This document shows, piece by piece, positions 1-8,422 of a DNA stretch of 62,000 bases. Within the stretch, counting starts at the first letter, position 1, and each line of letters opens with the position of its first letter. The position numbers and the translations under genes are program-made. The stretch comes from Symbiodinium natans. Lineage: Eukaryota > Sar > Dinophyceae > Suessiales > Symbiodiniaceae. A model generated the notes under the pieces. That model worked only from the letters and a program-made list of their open reading frames with translations. It had not been told where the DNA came from and made no database searches. Location: contig CAJNDS010002099.1 of the NCBI GenBank assembly GCA_905221605.1, positions 375,001-437,000 of the forward strand. The letters are read 5' to 3'.

Positions 1-60
1 GGCCTGGAAGCCACTTGAAAAGCATGTTCCTGGATTCCTGAACGAGATGTAGGGTGTTAG

Positions 61-168
61 GGTCTTCTATACTCCTCTTAAAACCTTACTAGAAATAGTA
101 TTTTTAGTATCCTCTTGGGTTTTATAGAAACAAAAATAAGAAACATAATTCCCAAGGGAGAAAGCCTT
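61..168. mobile_element. Family C short inverted-repeat element, copy 1
   Basis: AT-rich segment starting TTCTATACTCCTCTTA and ending AATTCCCAAGGGAG. It matches 19597-19707 and 33478-33590 along its whole length (shared TCCTCTTGGGTTTTATA and AAACAAAAATAA cores). The ends are imperfect inverted repeats (CTATACTCCCCTT versus CTATCCCCCTGGG). No coding potential, so a MITE-like nonautonomous element is inferred. Confidence 0.6.
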
Positions 169-270
169 AGGACTTAACGTCTCAACGCAGCATCCGGGCG
201 AGCAAAACTCCCCCAGGTCCTCCCTGCGACCTCAAGGGCACCAATCAACCAGCAACCCCCGTGAAGCCCA

Positions 271-560
271 CGTACACCCTAACCCCTGAACCCTAAACCC
301 CTGAACCCTAAACCCTACACCCTAAACCGCTAACCCTAAACCCTTTAAACCCCAAACCCTATAAACCCCATAAACCCCAAACCCCAACAAACACCAAACC
401 CACCCTAAAACCCCCTTACACCCTGTAAACCCTGTAAACCCTGTAAACCCTATAATCCCTATAAACCCTATAAACCCTATAAACCCTCTAAACCCTATAA
501 ACCCTATAAACCCCAAACCCTAAACCCTATGAACCCAAAAACCCTTTAAACCCTAAACCC
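271..560. repeat. Degenerate CCCTAAA-type array
   Basis: C-strand telomere-type repeats with many variants (CCCTATAAA, CCCTGTAAA, CCCCAAA). The ORFs it generates (GFIGFIGF-like) are repeat artefacts. Confidence 0.9.
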
Positions 561-565
561 TGAGC

Positions 566-652
566 CCTTGACGCCCGGCGTCCCACTCTCAGGGCTCCCA
601 GGGCACCGAGGGCGCGGAAGGCAGCTGAAGAAAAGGGGCCCTGGAACCGCCA
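566..652 (-). CDS. Putative exon, unknown protein
   Basis: Minus-strand open stretch reading FSSAAFRALGALGALRVGRR, GC-rich. It lies between a C-strand array on its left and a G-strand array on its right, the usual exon position in this window. No family recognised and splice sites not fixed. Confidence 0.35.
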
Positions 653-659
653 GGAGACT

Positions 660-806
660 CATGGGGTTTCGGGTTTGGTATCAGGGTTTAGGGTTGAGAC
701 CCTAAACCCTAAACCCTAAACTCAGGGCCTAGGCCGCCCCCCTACAGAGGGGGGGTTTGGGGTTTAGGGCTTAGGGTTCAGGGTTTAACGTTTAGGGTTT
801 AGGGAT
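660..806. repeat. Head-to-head telomeric arrays
   Basis: A G-strand tract (664-695) runs directly into a C-strand tract (699-722) through GAGA. A short GC-rich spacer and another G-strand tract follow (757-806). The G-to-C junction is what a complete short intron made of two complementary arms would look like. Confidence 0.75.
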
Positions 807-1036
807 GTTCCGAAATTCGGGGGACCTTCCTAGGGTTGTAACCGGGTTCCGTTGGCTTGGGACGGTTTAGGTGGTGAAGGGTTTGTGGTTTCTGGGAGAA
901 CCTGAGTCCTAGAGCCTTCATTGCCCGCTGAGGGCTCTTGTGGTTATGGGGTTCGATTGGTCCTAAACCCTAAACCCTAAACCCTAACCCCTAAAACCCT
1001 AAAACCCTAAACCCTGAACCCTAAACTGCCCCCACC

Positions 1037-1120
1037 CTACCAGAAGGCTTGATTAAAGGTAGAGCGTGGTTCGGGTGCTTGGGTTCGGGCGGTTTGGGTC
1101 CTCCACCAGTGTAGCGTGCA
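1037..1120 (-). CDS. Putative exon
   Basis: Minus-strand frame reads NCTLHWWRTQTARTQ and onward to an in-frame TAG at the low-coordinate side. It is flanked by CCCTAAA (963-1026) and TTTAGGG (1126-1166). Unknown function. Confidence 0.35.
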   Translation of the reverse strand, partial: CTLHWWRTQTARTQAPEPRSTFNQAFW

Positions 1121-1179
1121 GTTGTACGTTTAGGGTTTAGGGTTTAGGGTTTAGGGTTTCGGGTTTCGGGCTTCGGAAA

Positions 1180-1574
1180 CACCCGAACTCAGGTCGCACT
1201 CTCCGATTTGATCTAGCCAAGGGGCGGTGCGGTGAAGGAGCGATCACGTAGCGATGGCATTCTGTACAAAACAGCTCCCCTTGTTTTGGTACTGGATTAG
1301 TGTAAGATTCAGGGCTTTTCTGTACAAAACAGCTCCCCCTGTTTTGGTACTGGATTAGTGTAAGATTCAGGGCTGTTCGCTGGGAAGTTGCAAGTGTTGG
1401 CTCGAGATCTCCCAAGTCTAGCGAGATCTGCGCCATAGTGTACCGGATGCGTATGGGTACGCAGCTCGCTGCCAATCGCTCACAAGCTATAGGACATATA
1501 CGGATTGAAAGATGCTGCGTGCTGTGCAGCATCCTACTACTGCACAGACATCTCCGTTGCCTGCCGGTCCACAC
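1180..1574 (-). CDS. Possible exon(s) containing a 58-bp tandem duplication
   Basis: Minus-strand open frame from an ATG at 1572-1574. It includes the non-repetitive stretch SIRICPIACERLAASCVPIR and then a protein-level duplication caused by the 58-bp repeat at 1263-1378. The frame ends in telomeric repeat, so its end is not genuine as read. Unknown product. Confidence 0.35.
1263..1378. repeat. 58-bp direct tandem duplication
   Basis: Two adjacent near-identical copies begin at 1263 and 1321 with TGTACAAAACAGCTCCCC and end GATTCAGGGCT. Confidence 0.9.
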
Positions 1575-1583
1575 CTCCCTGCT

Positions 1584-1650
1584 GGGTTTAGGGTTTATAG
1601 GGTTTAGGGCTTAGGGTATAGGGTTTAGGGTTTAGGGTTTAGGGGGCAGT
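1584..1650. repeat. TTTAGGG array
   Basis: G-strand telomere-type repeats with a few variants (TATAGGG, CTTAGGG). 1651-1934 beyond it holds GC-mixed sequence with no convincing exon. Confidence 0.85.
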
Positions 1651-1934
1651 TCAGCAGGACGCAATCTTGTGTTGTGGACGGATAGGGGGAGAGCATGCCT
1701 GGCGGGAGCGTGCTGTGGGCAGGCCTGTCACAAGCAATCAACTCCTGGTGTGAAACGTTTAAAGTGGCCCATGCCAGATTCTCCGGTTCAGCCAGAAACC
1801 TCTCAAAACGATGGCGATTGAAAAGAAAAGAGTGGTCGCTCAGGCGGCATGAGGTGCCACGGCCTCACAGCACTGGGCAGCTGCGCTCGAAGTTGCAGAC
1901 TGCTATGGCTTTAGGGTTGAAGGTTTAGGTTAGG

Positions 1935-2038
1935 TATGTGCCCCCCCCCCCCCTATACTAACAGTCCTTCATAGGGATCATACTTGGGGCACTGTAATCC
2001 CGATTAAGGACGGTAAGTATAAGGGGGAGCATCCCAAG
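1935..2038. mobile_element. Family D inverted-repeat element, copy 1
   Basis: Runs from a poly-C start through CTATACTAACAGTCCTTCAT to GTATAAGGGGGAGCATCCCAA. The ends are inverted repeats (TTGGGATGTTCCCCC... / ...GGGGGAGCATCCCAA) shared with 3457-3561, 22299-22464 and 39361-39462. The downstream stretch to 2470 is non-repetitive with no firm exon. Confidence 0.65.
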
Positions 2039-2559
2039 TTTAGGGCACTGAAACTCCAAGTTGTTTCTGGGCCGGTTTGGGGCAGCGCAGCCCTCCCCCA
2101 GTTGCAAAGACAATGCTGCAGGACAGATGGTAGAAATACTCCCTTCCCCCTATTGTTCAATGGGTCCCCCCCCAATAGAAACTCTGAATGTGTTTTTAAT
2201 ATTAGGGGGATGTTTTTATCCATATGAAGCAGGGTTGATATTTCTTGTACCCCCAACAGGGCACCAAACATATACACTCACCAATATTACAAAGGAACCT
2301 TATATACACTCACCAAAAACAGAAATATAAACCCGGCTTCATCTGCCATCTCTTGGGCAGATTTACTTTGAGAGAAGAACACAACACCGAGGTCCTTCAA
2401 TCAGGCTTCGGGATGTCTTCGGGGCGGAGACTAGGGTGAACCCACCCTCTCCGTCGGGTCCTAAGCCGTAACCCTAAACCCTAAACCCTAAACCCTACAA
2501 TTCCGGCAGCCACGGAGACGACAACCCCAACCCTATTCGAGCCTTGAAGCCCCAAGTAC

Positions 2560-2625
2560 CTTCATCCTCTCAGTGCTACAACCCCAAAAAGCCACGAAGG
2601 CCAGAATGGCATGTCAGAGAGAAAA
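2560..2625 (-). CDS. Putative exon
   Basis: Minus-strand frame LSDMPFWPSWLFGVVALRG, then TGA. It sits between a C-strand tract (2470-2498) and a pure G-strand array (2631-2758), matching the window's exon pattern. Function unknown. Confidence 0.35.
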
Positions 2626-2628
2626 AAT

Positions 2629-2770
2629 AGGGTTTAGGGTTTAGGGTTTAGGGTTTAGGGTTTAGGGTTTAGGGTTTAGGGTTTAGGGTTAGGGTTTAGG
2701 GTTTAGGGTTTAGGGTTTAGGGTTTAGGGTTTAGGGTTTAGGGTTTAGGGTTTAGGGATAGGGTTTAGGG
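2629..2770. repeat. Long TTTAGGG array
   Basis: Nearly perfect G-strand heptamer array, followed by a poly-C tract (about 2785-2803). Confidence 0.95.
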
Positions 2771-2842
2771 TCCCGAAGTTAACACCCCCCCCCCCCCCCC
2801 CCCAAGTATGCCGATCCTTCTTACAGGCAGACTCAAAGCCAA

Positions 2843-3008
2843 ACCCTAAACCCTCAACCCTCAACCACCCTACACCCTACACCCTACACCCTACACCCTA
2901 CACCCTAAACCCTAAACCCTAAACCCTAAACCCTAAACCCTAAACCCTAAACCCTAAACCCTAAACCCTAAACCCTAAACAAAAACAAACCTAAACCCTA
3001 AACCCTAG
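2843..3008. repeat. CCCTAAA array with CCCTACA variants
   Basis: C-strand array; 2865-2906 is the CCCTACA variant and the rest is canonical. Confidence 0.95.
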
Positions 3009-3068
3009 CCGCCCTCCATGTGCTTTGGAGGAGCTAGAGGTGGATGACCTGCTCTTCACCTCCAGCAT
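3009..3068 (-). CDS. Putative exon
   Basis: Bracketed by the C-strand array on the left and degenerate TTTTAGGG repeats on the right (3075-3207). Minus-strand frame QMLEVKSRSSTSSSSKAHGG. The plus frame CALEELEVDDLLFTSSIWG is also open, so the strand is taken only from its neighbours. Confidence 0.35.
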
Positions 3069-3456
3069 TTGGGGTCTTGGGTTTTAGGGTTTTAGGGTTT
3101 TACGGTTTAGGGTTTAAGGGTTTAGGGTTTTAGGGTTAAGGGTTTAGGGTTTTAGGGTTTAGGGTTTAAGGGTTTAAGGTTTAGGGTTTTAGGGTTTAGG
3201 GTTTAGGGATGGGGTCTTGGAGGGGCACCATGGGCGCAAGGCTTCAGAGGCTTAAGGGGCTCAGGGATTCAAGAGCTTCAGGGATTCCAAGGGTTTAGGG
3301 TTCAAGGTTCAGGGTTTAGGGTTTAGGGCGATTCCAGGGTTTTAGGGCTCAAGGATTCAAAGGCTCAGGATTTCAAGGATTCAAGGGTTTCAGGGCTCAA
3401 GGTTTCAGAGTGTGCGCAGCGCAGCGTTGGCCCCGAAGAAGGCCCACCGTCGTAGC

Positions 3457-3561
3457 TTGGGACGTTCCCCCCCCCCCCTTTTTCTAGCAGTCCTTCATAG
3501 GAACTTTAGGGGATTACCGTACCCCCTGGTATAATGCCTCTGAAGGACTGCTAGTATAAGC
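3457..3561. mobile_element. Family D element, right end replaced by telomeric repeats
   Basis: Starts TTGGGACGTTCCCC, carries CTAGCAGTCCTTCATAG and GAAGGACTGCTAGTATAAG, then breaks directly into GGGTTTAGGG. Other copies continue GGGGGAGCATCCCAA at this point. Confidence 0.65.
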
Positions 3562-3624
3562 GGGTTTAGGGTTTAGGGTTTAGGGTTTAGGGTTTAGGGT
3601 TTGGGGTATCCCAAATCATAGTTT

Positions 3625-3712
3625 GTGCGTAGGAGGGTGCCGTTGAGCAGCCACGAAGTGCGGATCTACCAGCCCATCACTGCCACAGCTAGCCAGAGGC
3701 ACGACTTAAATG
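3625..3712 (-). CDS. Putative exon
   Basis: Minus-strand open frame VVPLASCGSDGLVDPHFVAA between two G-strand arrays (3563-3605, 3728-3790). No family recognised. Confidence 0.4.
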
Positions 3713-3903
3713 CGGGTTTCGGCTTTTCGGGTTTAGGGTTTAGGGTTTAGGGTTTAGGGCTTAGGGTTTGGGGTTAGGGTTTAGGGGTTGGGTAACGTCC
3801 CCTAAGGCACCTGACACGTCGAGCAGAACCGAAACTCAAAAAGCTAAACCCAACAAGGGAAAACACAAAATGTCCCAAGGTCCTACCTAGTACCTCAAGA
3901 AAC

Positions 3904-4017
3904 AACCCTAAACCCTGAACCCTAAACCCTAAACCCTAAACCCTAACCCCTAACCCTAAACCCTAAACCCTAAACCCTAAACCCTAAACCCTAAACCCTA
4001 AACCCTAAACCCTAAAC
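3904..4017. repeat. CCCTAAA array
   Basis: C-strand heptamer array. In the minus-strand sense it lies downstream of the exon at 4056-4122. Confidence 0.95.
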
Positions 4018-4055
4018 CCGAACCCCAGCAAAACGGGATCCTAGCTTCGAACAAC

Positions 4056-4122
4056 CCTGTGCGCCGCCGAGCGGCGGAGGAGCAACTCCACCTTTCGGCG
4101 CCACTCCTCCTTGGTCGGTAAC
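4056..4122 (-). CDS. Exon, unknown protein (LPTKEEWRRK)
   Basis: Acceptor TTGCTTCAG|G on the high side and donor CACAGG|GTTGTT on the low side. The 67-nt exon reads G + LPTKEEWRRKVELLLRRSAA, then HR, a basic helix-like segment. C-strand repeats lie to its left and G-strand repeats to its right. Confidence 0.6.
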
Positions 4123-4139
4123 CTGAAGCAAGACGGTCG

Positions 4140-4375
4140 GTTTGGGGTTTAGGGTTTAGGGTTTAGGGTATAGGGTTTAGGGTTTAGGGTTTAGGGCTTA
4201 GGGCTTAGGGTTTAGGGTTTAGGGTTTAGGGTTTAGGGTTTAGGGATTTAGGGTGTTAGGGTGTTCGGGTGTTCGGGTGTTCGGGTGTTAGGGTGTTAGG
4301 GTGTTGGGGTGTTAGGGTGTTAGGGTGTTAGGGTGTTAGGGTTCCGGGTTTAGGGTTCCGGGTTTAGGGTAAGAT
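4140..4375. repeat. TTTAGGG array grading into GTGTTAGG/GTGTTCGG variants
   Basis: Canonical G-strand repeats to about 4245, then an 8-bp variant TTAGGGTG/TTCGGGTG to about 4340. This suggests local amplification of a variant unit. Confidence 0.9.
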
Positions 4376-4413
4376 GGTCTGCCAAGGCAGGTTCGGGCTT
4401 CATATAGGGGCCT

Positions 4414-4503
4414 TAAAGAATTAGAATCGGGTTTTATGGGGGGGGGTTATTGTCGTACACGTTTATAGGAGTCATAAGGGAGTATCATTAGTATTTATTC
4501 CGA
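4414..4503. mobile_element. Family E short element, copy 1
   Basis: Shares GATTAGAATAG-like start, a TTTTGGGGGGTTAT core and an AGTAGTTATTCC-like end with 27320-27402 and 47494-47582, and in inverse orientation with 50110-50207. Noncoding. Confidence 0.55.
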
Positions 4504-4798
4504 CCGCTTAGTGTGCAGGTCAAGTCTAGGTTCATGTAACAGCCACAGCTCCGATGCAGACCGCTCGCAAACCTACGGCGTGGCACAGCCACCCGCACTC
4601 CTGCTAAACCCTAAACCCTAAACTGGCCTGAACCCCGGCTCCACTGCGGGCTACTCTCAACTAGAGTCCCTTGCAGGTGCCCTGTTTGTACATGTACTCT
4701 AGAAGCTACCTAGAAGGGGCCCCCAAACCCTAAACCCTATACCCTAAACCCCAAATCCTAAACCCTAAACCCCAAACCCTAAACCCTAAACCCCAAAC

Positions 4799-4931
4799 CT
4801 CCAGTTGGGCCGGTCAGGACAAGGCGCGGCTCCGCGTCCGGAGTATCTGTGCGCCTCGCGAGCCTGACGTCTCCTTCTTCCGGCAGCAAAGCACCGCCAA
4901 AGGGTGCCAGCGCTCTGGCTGGCATCTCCTC
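4799..4931 (-). CDS. Exon, unknown protein (EEMPARALAPFGGALLPEEG)
   Basis: Acceptor GGGCACAG|GAGGAG at the high end. The frame reads EEMPARALAPFGGALLPEEG, then DVRLARRTDTPDAEPRLVLT and GP. The donor is probably GGAG|GTTTGG, at the edge of degenerate G-strand repeats in the sense direction. Good amino-acid composition and no stop. Confidence 0.65.
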
Positions 4932-4957
4932 CTGTGCCCGCCCCCAAGTGGTGTAAG

Positions 4958-5250
4958 GGTTGGGGTTTAGGGCTTAGGCCTTAGGGCTTAGGGCTTAGGG
5001 CTTAGGGCTTAGGGCTTAGGGCTTAGGGTTTAGGGTTTAGGGTTTAGGGTTTAGGGTTTAGGGTTTAGGGTTTAGGGTTTAGGGTTTAGGGTTTAGGGTT
5101 TAGGGTTTAGGGTTTAGGGTTCAAAACGGCTCAACCAAGTAGCAAGGTGCAGGAAGAGCCTAAACCCTAGACCCTAGACCCTAGAGCCTAGACCCTAGAC
5201 CCTAGACGCTAAACCCTAAACCCTAAACCCTAAACCCTAAACCCTAAACC
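4958..5250. repeat. Facing TTTAGGG and CCCTAAA arrays
   Basis: A G-strand array (4958-5120, with a TTAGGGC-variant block at 4967-5030) and a C-strand array (5160-5250, starting with CCCTAGA variants) are separated by about 38 nt, forming a large potential hairpin. Confidence 0.9.
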
Positions 5251-5268
5251 CTAAACCCTGAATCCTAC

Positions 5269-5359
5269 CCCTTGTCTACGGGGCACTTGCGGTCCTTTTC
5301 ATCAGGCTGCGACGCGCCGACGGGGACCAGTGCTGTTGGCGGTGTCTCCTTCAGGGCTT
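5269..5359 (-). CDS. Exon, unknown protein (EALKETPPTALVPVG)
   Basis: Acceptor AACCCAG|AA, then frame ALKETPPTALVPVGASQPDE, KDRKCPVDK. Donor probably AAGGG|GTAGGA. Flanked by C-strand (5160-5250) and G-strand (5362-5440) arrays. Confidence 0.6.
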
Positions 5360-5535
5360 CTGGGTTTGGGTTTAGGGTTTAGGGTTTAGGGTTCAGGGTT
5401 TAGGGTCTAGGATTTAGGGTTTAAGGGTTTCGGGTTTAGGGGCTATAGCCCTACTGGGATCTCTTGGGCGCTTACATCTCGGATGTGACATATAGCCGGA
5501 CCCATACGGCACCGTCCATTGTACACCTGACCTCA

Positions 5536-5662
5536 AGCGCGGGCCACGCCAACGAAATTCAGAGATGGTCGGGCAAAGAGAGCATATTCAGGCAGACCAG
5601 CATAGCTCTGAAGTGTATGAAGCACGACATAAGGGAAAGTACTGCTGTACTGAACTTGGAAC
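5536..5662 (-). CDS. Exon, unknown protein (QVQYSSTFPYVVLHTLQS)
   Basis: Minus frame QVQYSSTFPYVVLHTLQSYA, GLPEYALFARPSLNFVGVAR, A, then TGA. The opposite strand is also open (starting GAYISDVTYSRTHTAPS), so the strand call rests on the neighbours and on composition. It may be a terminal exon. Confidence 0.45.
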
Positions 5663-5756
5663 CCTAGAAAAAACTGTTTTTTACTGTTTCTTAGGAATCA
5701 TAGTGCCCAAAAGATTATAAAAATATTTCCAAGTACCCCTAAGACTGGGTTTAAGG

Positions 5757-5843
5757 GCGATGGCACCTCCATGTTCCTGTTCAGCATTGGCTGCACAAAA
5801 GTGTGCTCGCAGTGACGCAGTTCCGTCGCCTGGGCATCCATCC
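5757..5843 (-). CDS. Exon next to a family F element (MDAQATELRHCEH)
   Basis: Frame MDAQATELRHCEHTFVQPML, NRNMEVPSPLNP. Acceptor GTGGTAG|GG lies a few bases from the end of the family F element (5851-5955), so that element forms part or all of the preceding intron. Confidence 0.55.
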
Positions 5844-5850
5844 CTACCAC

Positions 5851-5955
5851 GTGGGTGGCTGTCAAACTGATAATCCCTTTTGGGGTACCCTAGATACTAG
5901 GTGCCGTGTTGTAATAGGGATCCAAAAAGGGACCATAATTTTGACAACCACCCAC
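5851..5955. mobile_element. Family F inverted-repeat element, uninterrupted copy
   Basis: Terminal inverted repeats GTGGGTGGCTGTCAAA / TTTTGACAACCACCCAC, about 105 bp. The centre reads GGGATCCAAAAAGGGACC without telomeric repeats. The second copy (29516-29637) has a telomeric tract exactly here. Confidence 0.75.
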
Positions 5956-6111
5956 ATGAAGGCTGCTCTGCTTTCAGTTTGGGCTTATTAGGGGTTCAGT
6001 CTTACATGCATGCATGCCCAACGTTAAATACATCCATGCCGTCCGCACATCAGTTGTGCGAGACACATGTCTAAGAAGCTCTACATTGTTGGGACCCTGC
6101 ACTCTAGACCC

Positions 6112-6640
6112 GAAACCCTAAATCCTAAACCCTAAACCCTAAACCCCAGCCCTAAACCCTAAACCCTAAACTCCCCGTCTTACACCCGAAGTGGGGCAAA
6201 AAACGCGAGCCCCATAAAGCCTTACAAAGCCCCATGACGCCATAATGCCCTAAATCACCCCGTAAAGTCCTAACTCTGAACACCTCAAAACCCCCTTACA
6301 CCCCTCAAAGCCCCTAAAATCCTAAAACCCTAAACCCCTAAACAACTAAACCCCTACACCCCTAAACCAAAACACAAAAACTCTAAACGGCCTAAACACC
6401 CCAAAGCCCTAAAACCACCCCTAACCTCTAAAACCACCCGAAAGCCCCCTTTGGAACCCTAAACCCTAAACCTCCTCAAAACCCCCCAAGACCCTACGGA
6501 AGCCGCCTAGGATGGCCCCTGAATGTGACCCTTCTTAAACCCAAGAAGGGAGAACAGAAAATGTCTCACGGGCAAACCCTGAACCCTAAACCCTAAACCC
6601 TAAACCTTAATCCCTAAACCCTAAACCCTAAACCCTAATC
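6112..6640. repeat. Scattered CCCTAAA tracts with degenerate C-rich spacers
   Basis: Canonical tracts at 6112-6172 and 6575-6655. Between them lie degenerate units such as CCCCTAAA, CCCTAAAA and CCCCTTACA. No exon recognised. Confidence 0.8.
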
Positions 6641-6654
6641 CCTAATCCCTAAAC

Positions 6655-6727
6655 CCCCTTGGGCCAGGCTGACCTCGAGCTTCCCGGACAGGTCGGCCAT
6701 GAGGACGAAGCGTGCATTGAACTCCAC
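6655..6727 (-). CDS. Exon with donor made of telomeric repeat (VEFNARFVLMADLSGKLEV)
   Basis: Acceptor TTTGGGCCAG|GTGGAG, then 73 nt reading VEFNARFVLMADLSGKLEVS, LAQG. The donor is G|GTTTAGGG, so the intron begins in the repeat array itself. No family recognised, but the coding quality is high. Confidence 0.7.
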
Positions 6728-6740
6728 CTGGCCCAAAGTT

Positions 6741-7025
6741 CCAGGGTTTAGGGTTTGGGGTTTAGGGTTTAGGGTTTAGGGCTTGGGGTTTAGGGTTTGG
6801 GGTTTAGGGTTTGGGGTTTAGGGCTTCGGGTTTGGGGTATAGGGTTTGGGGTTTAGGGTTTGGGGTTTAGGGTTTTGAGACTGGGTTTCTGCAGTCCAAC
6901 TACGAAGCCTTTTCCGCTTTGAGCTCAAAGCACCTTCGGGAGTTGCGCAGTGAAAGTGCCCTGAAACTACGCCTTACAGGGTTTAGGGTTTAGGGTTTGG
7001 GGTTTAGGGTTTAGGGTTTAGGGTT
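6741..7025. repeat. TTTAGGG/TTTGGGG mixed arrays
   Basis: Alternating canonical and TTTGGGG variant units, interrupted by about 100 nt of unique sequence (6872-6975). Similar mixed arrays continue at 7100-7350. Confidence 0.85.
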
Positions 7026-7484
7026 CGAGGGAATGCAGAAGGAGGTAGAAAAAAGTTATGAGATGTGACCTCGGCTACAAGGAAAAGGATGTCTCACAAG
7101 GGTTCAGGGTTTGGGCTTTAGGGTTTAGGGTTTGGGGTTGTGGTCTTGGGTTTGGGGTTTAGGGTTTGGCGGTTTAGGGTTTGGGGTTTGGGGCTTAGGG
7201 TTTACGGTTTGGGGTTTAGGGTTTGGGGTTTACGGTTTAGGGTTTTAGGGGTCTTGGGGCTTTGGATTGGAGGTTTGGGGGGGCAAGGGGGTTTGGGTTG
7301 TGCAGGCTTTCGGGTTTAGGCGTTTAGGGGTTTAGGGGTTTAGGGGTTTAGGCTGTTTGGCAGCCCTCGCAGGGGAAGTTCCCAAAACCATAAAAAGGTA
7401 ATTAAACCCTTCACCCTACACTCTAAACCCTACATCCTAAACCCTAAACCCTAAACCCTAACCCCTAAACCCTAGACCCTAAAC

Positions 7485-7541
7485 CTCCCTGGCCTCCTGT
7501 CCGGAAAAGAAGAGCCCCCGGTCGGCCACCTCATGGCTGAC
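7485..7541 (-). CDS. Phase-0 exon with telomeric donor (VSHEVADRGLFFSGQ)
   Basis: Acceptor GCGCGAG|GTCAGC and donor GAG|GTTTAGGG. Exactly 19 codons: VSHEVADRGLFFSGQEARE. It is bracketed by C-strand repeats on the left. Function unknown. Confidence 0.65.
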
Positions 7542-8084
7542 CTCGCGCGAGCGGCCAGGAAACCGAGAACGCAAACCCCGAAACCCCTAAACCCTAAACC
7601 CTAAACCCTAAACCTCTTGGCTCTGAGGCGTTTTCGGAATTTTTGAAGGTTCCTAGCAGAGGTGCTAGGCAACTACGAGTAGATTACTTCGATTATACAA
7701 CTTCCGTAGGGGCATATTGCATGGATTTTTAGGGTTTAGGGTTTAGGGTTTAGGGTTTAGGGTTTAGGGTTGAGGGTATATTTGTACCTTGAAAGGCTAC
7801 AGGGTTTCGATAGGGGGTCCCAGTGGGTCGGTCCAGTAAAGGTGTTCCCGGGCCCTACAAAAGGGCGGGTACGGGCTAAGCAGGCCGCGTGGGAAGCTAG
7901 GTTCTATAGGGTTTACCATTTAGGCTCTTCAAAAATTAAGTATCAACCCTAAACCCTAAACCCTAAACTATTAAACCCTCAACCCTAAACCCTAAACCCT
8001 AGGTTTAGGGTTCAGGGGTTTAGGGTTTAGGCTTCAGGGAATCGGGTTACATATCTGGGCGTCGCCCACAAAAAAGAGGGGTTC

Positions 8085-8142
8085 CTCCAAAGGCTTAGAC
8101 GAACTCCCGCCTGCACGTCGAAGCCGAAGAGCTTCCTCGGCT
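8085..8142 (-). CDS. Exon with acceptor abutting CCCTAAA (PRKLFGFDVQAGVRLSLW)
   Basis: Acceptor CCCTAAAGCAG|AG places the telomeric C-strand repeat directly at the 3' splice site. The frame reads PRKLFGFDVQAGVRLSLWR. The donor is not resolved. Confidence 0.55.
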
Positions 8143-8148
8143 CTGCTT

Positions 8149-8248
8149 TAGGGTTTAGGGTCTAACCCTAAACCCTAAACCCTAAACCCTAAACCCTAAA
8201 CCCTAAACCCTACACCCTAAACCCTAAATAAACCCTAACCCCTAAACG
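8149..8248. repeat. Head-to-head G/C telomeric junction
   Basis: TTTAGGGTTTAGGG (8149-8161) is followed after two bases by a CCCTAAA array (8164-8248): a fusion-like inverted junction with almost no loop. Confidence 0.85.
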
Positions 8249-8422
8249 GCCTAATGGGCAGGTTCAAGGACTCGGGTTTGAGTGACAGCTCACCTGGTTT
8301 AGGGCAAGGTTGCACAGCTCAAGCAAGAAAGCAGCCCAAGGTGAGTGGCAGAGTGGGGATGCCTGCAGGCACCAAGGACATCTACCCGCCTGCACGTTCA
8401 TACTACGCCGTCTGGTACTCTG

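Noticed and set aside
1-560. Left edge as a true chromosome end
   Set aside because: Telomeric units here are degenerate, not terminal, and the same arrays occur all through the window in both orientations.
5464-5667. Plus-strand 67-codon gene
   Set aside because: The minus-strand frame has equally good composition and agrees with the strand of all firm neighbours; kept only as a minus candidate.
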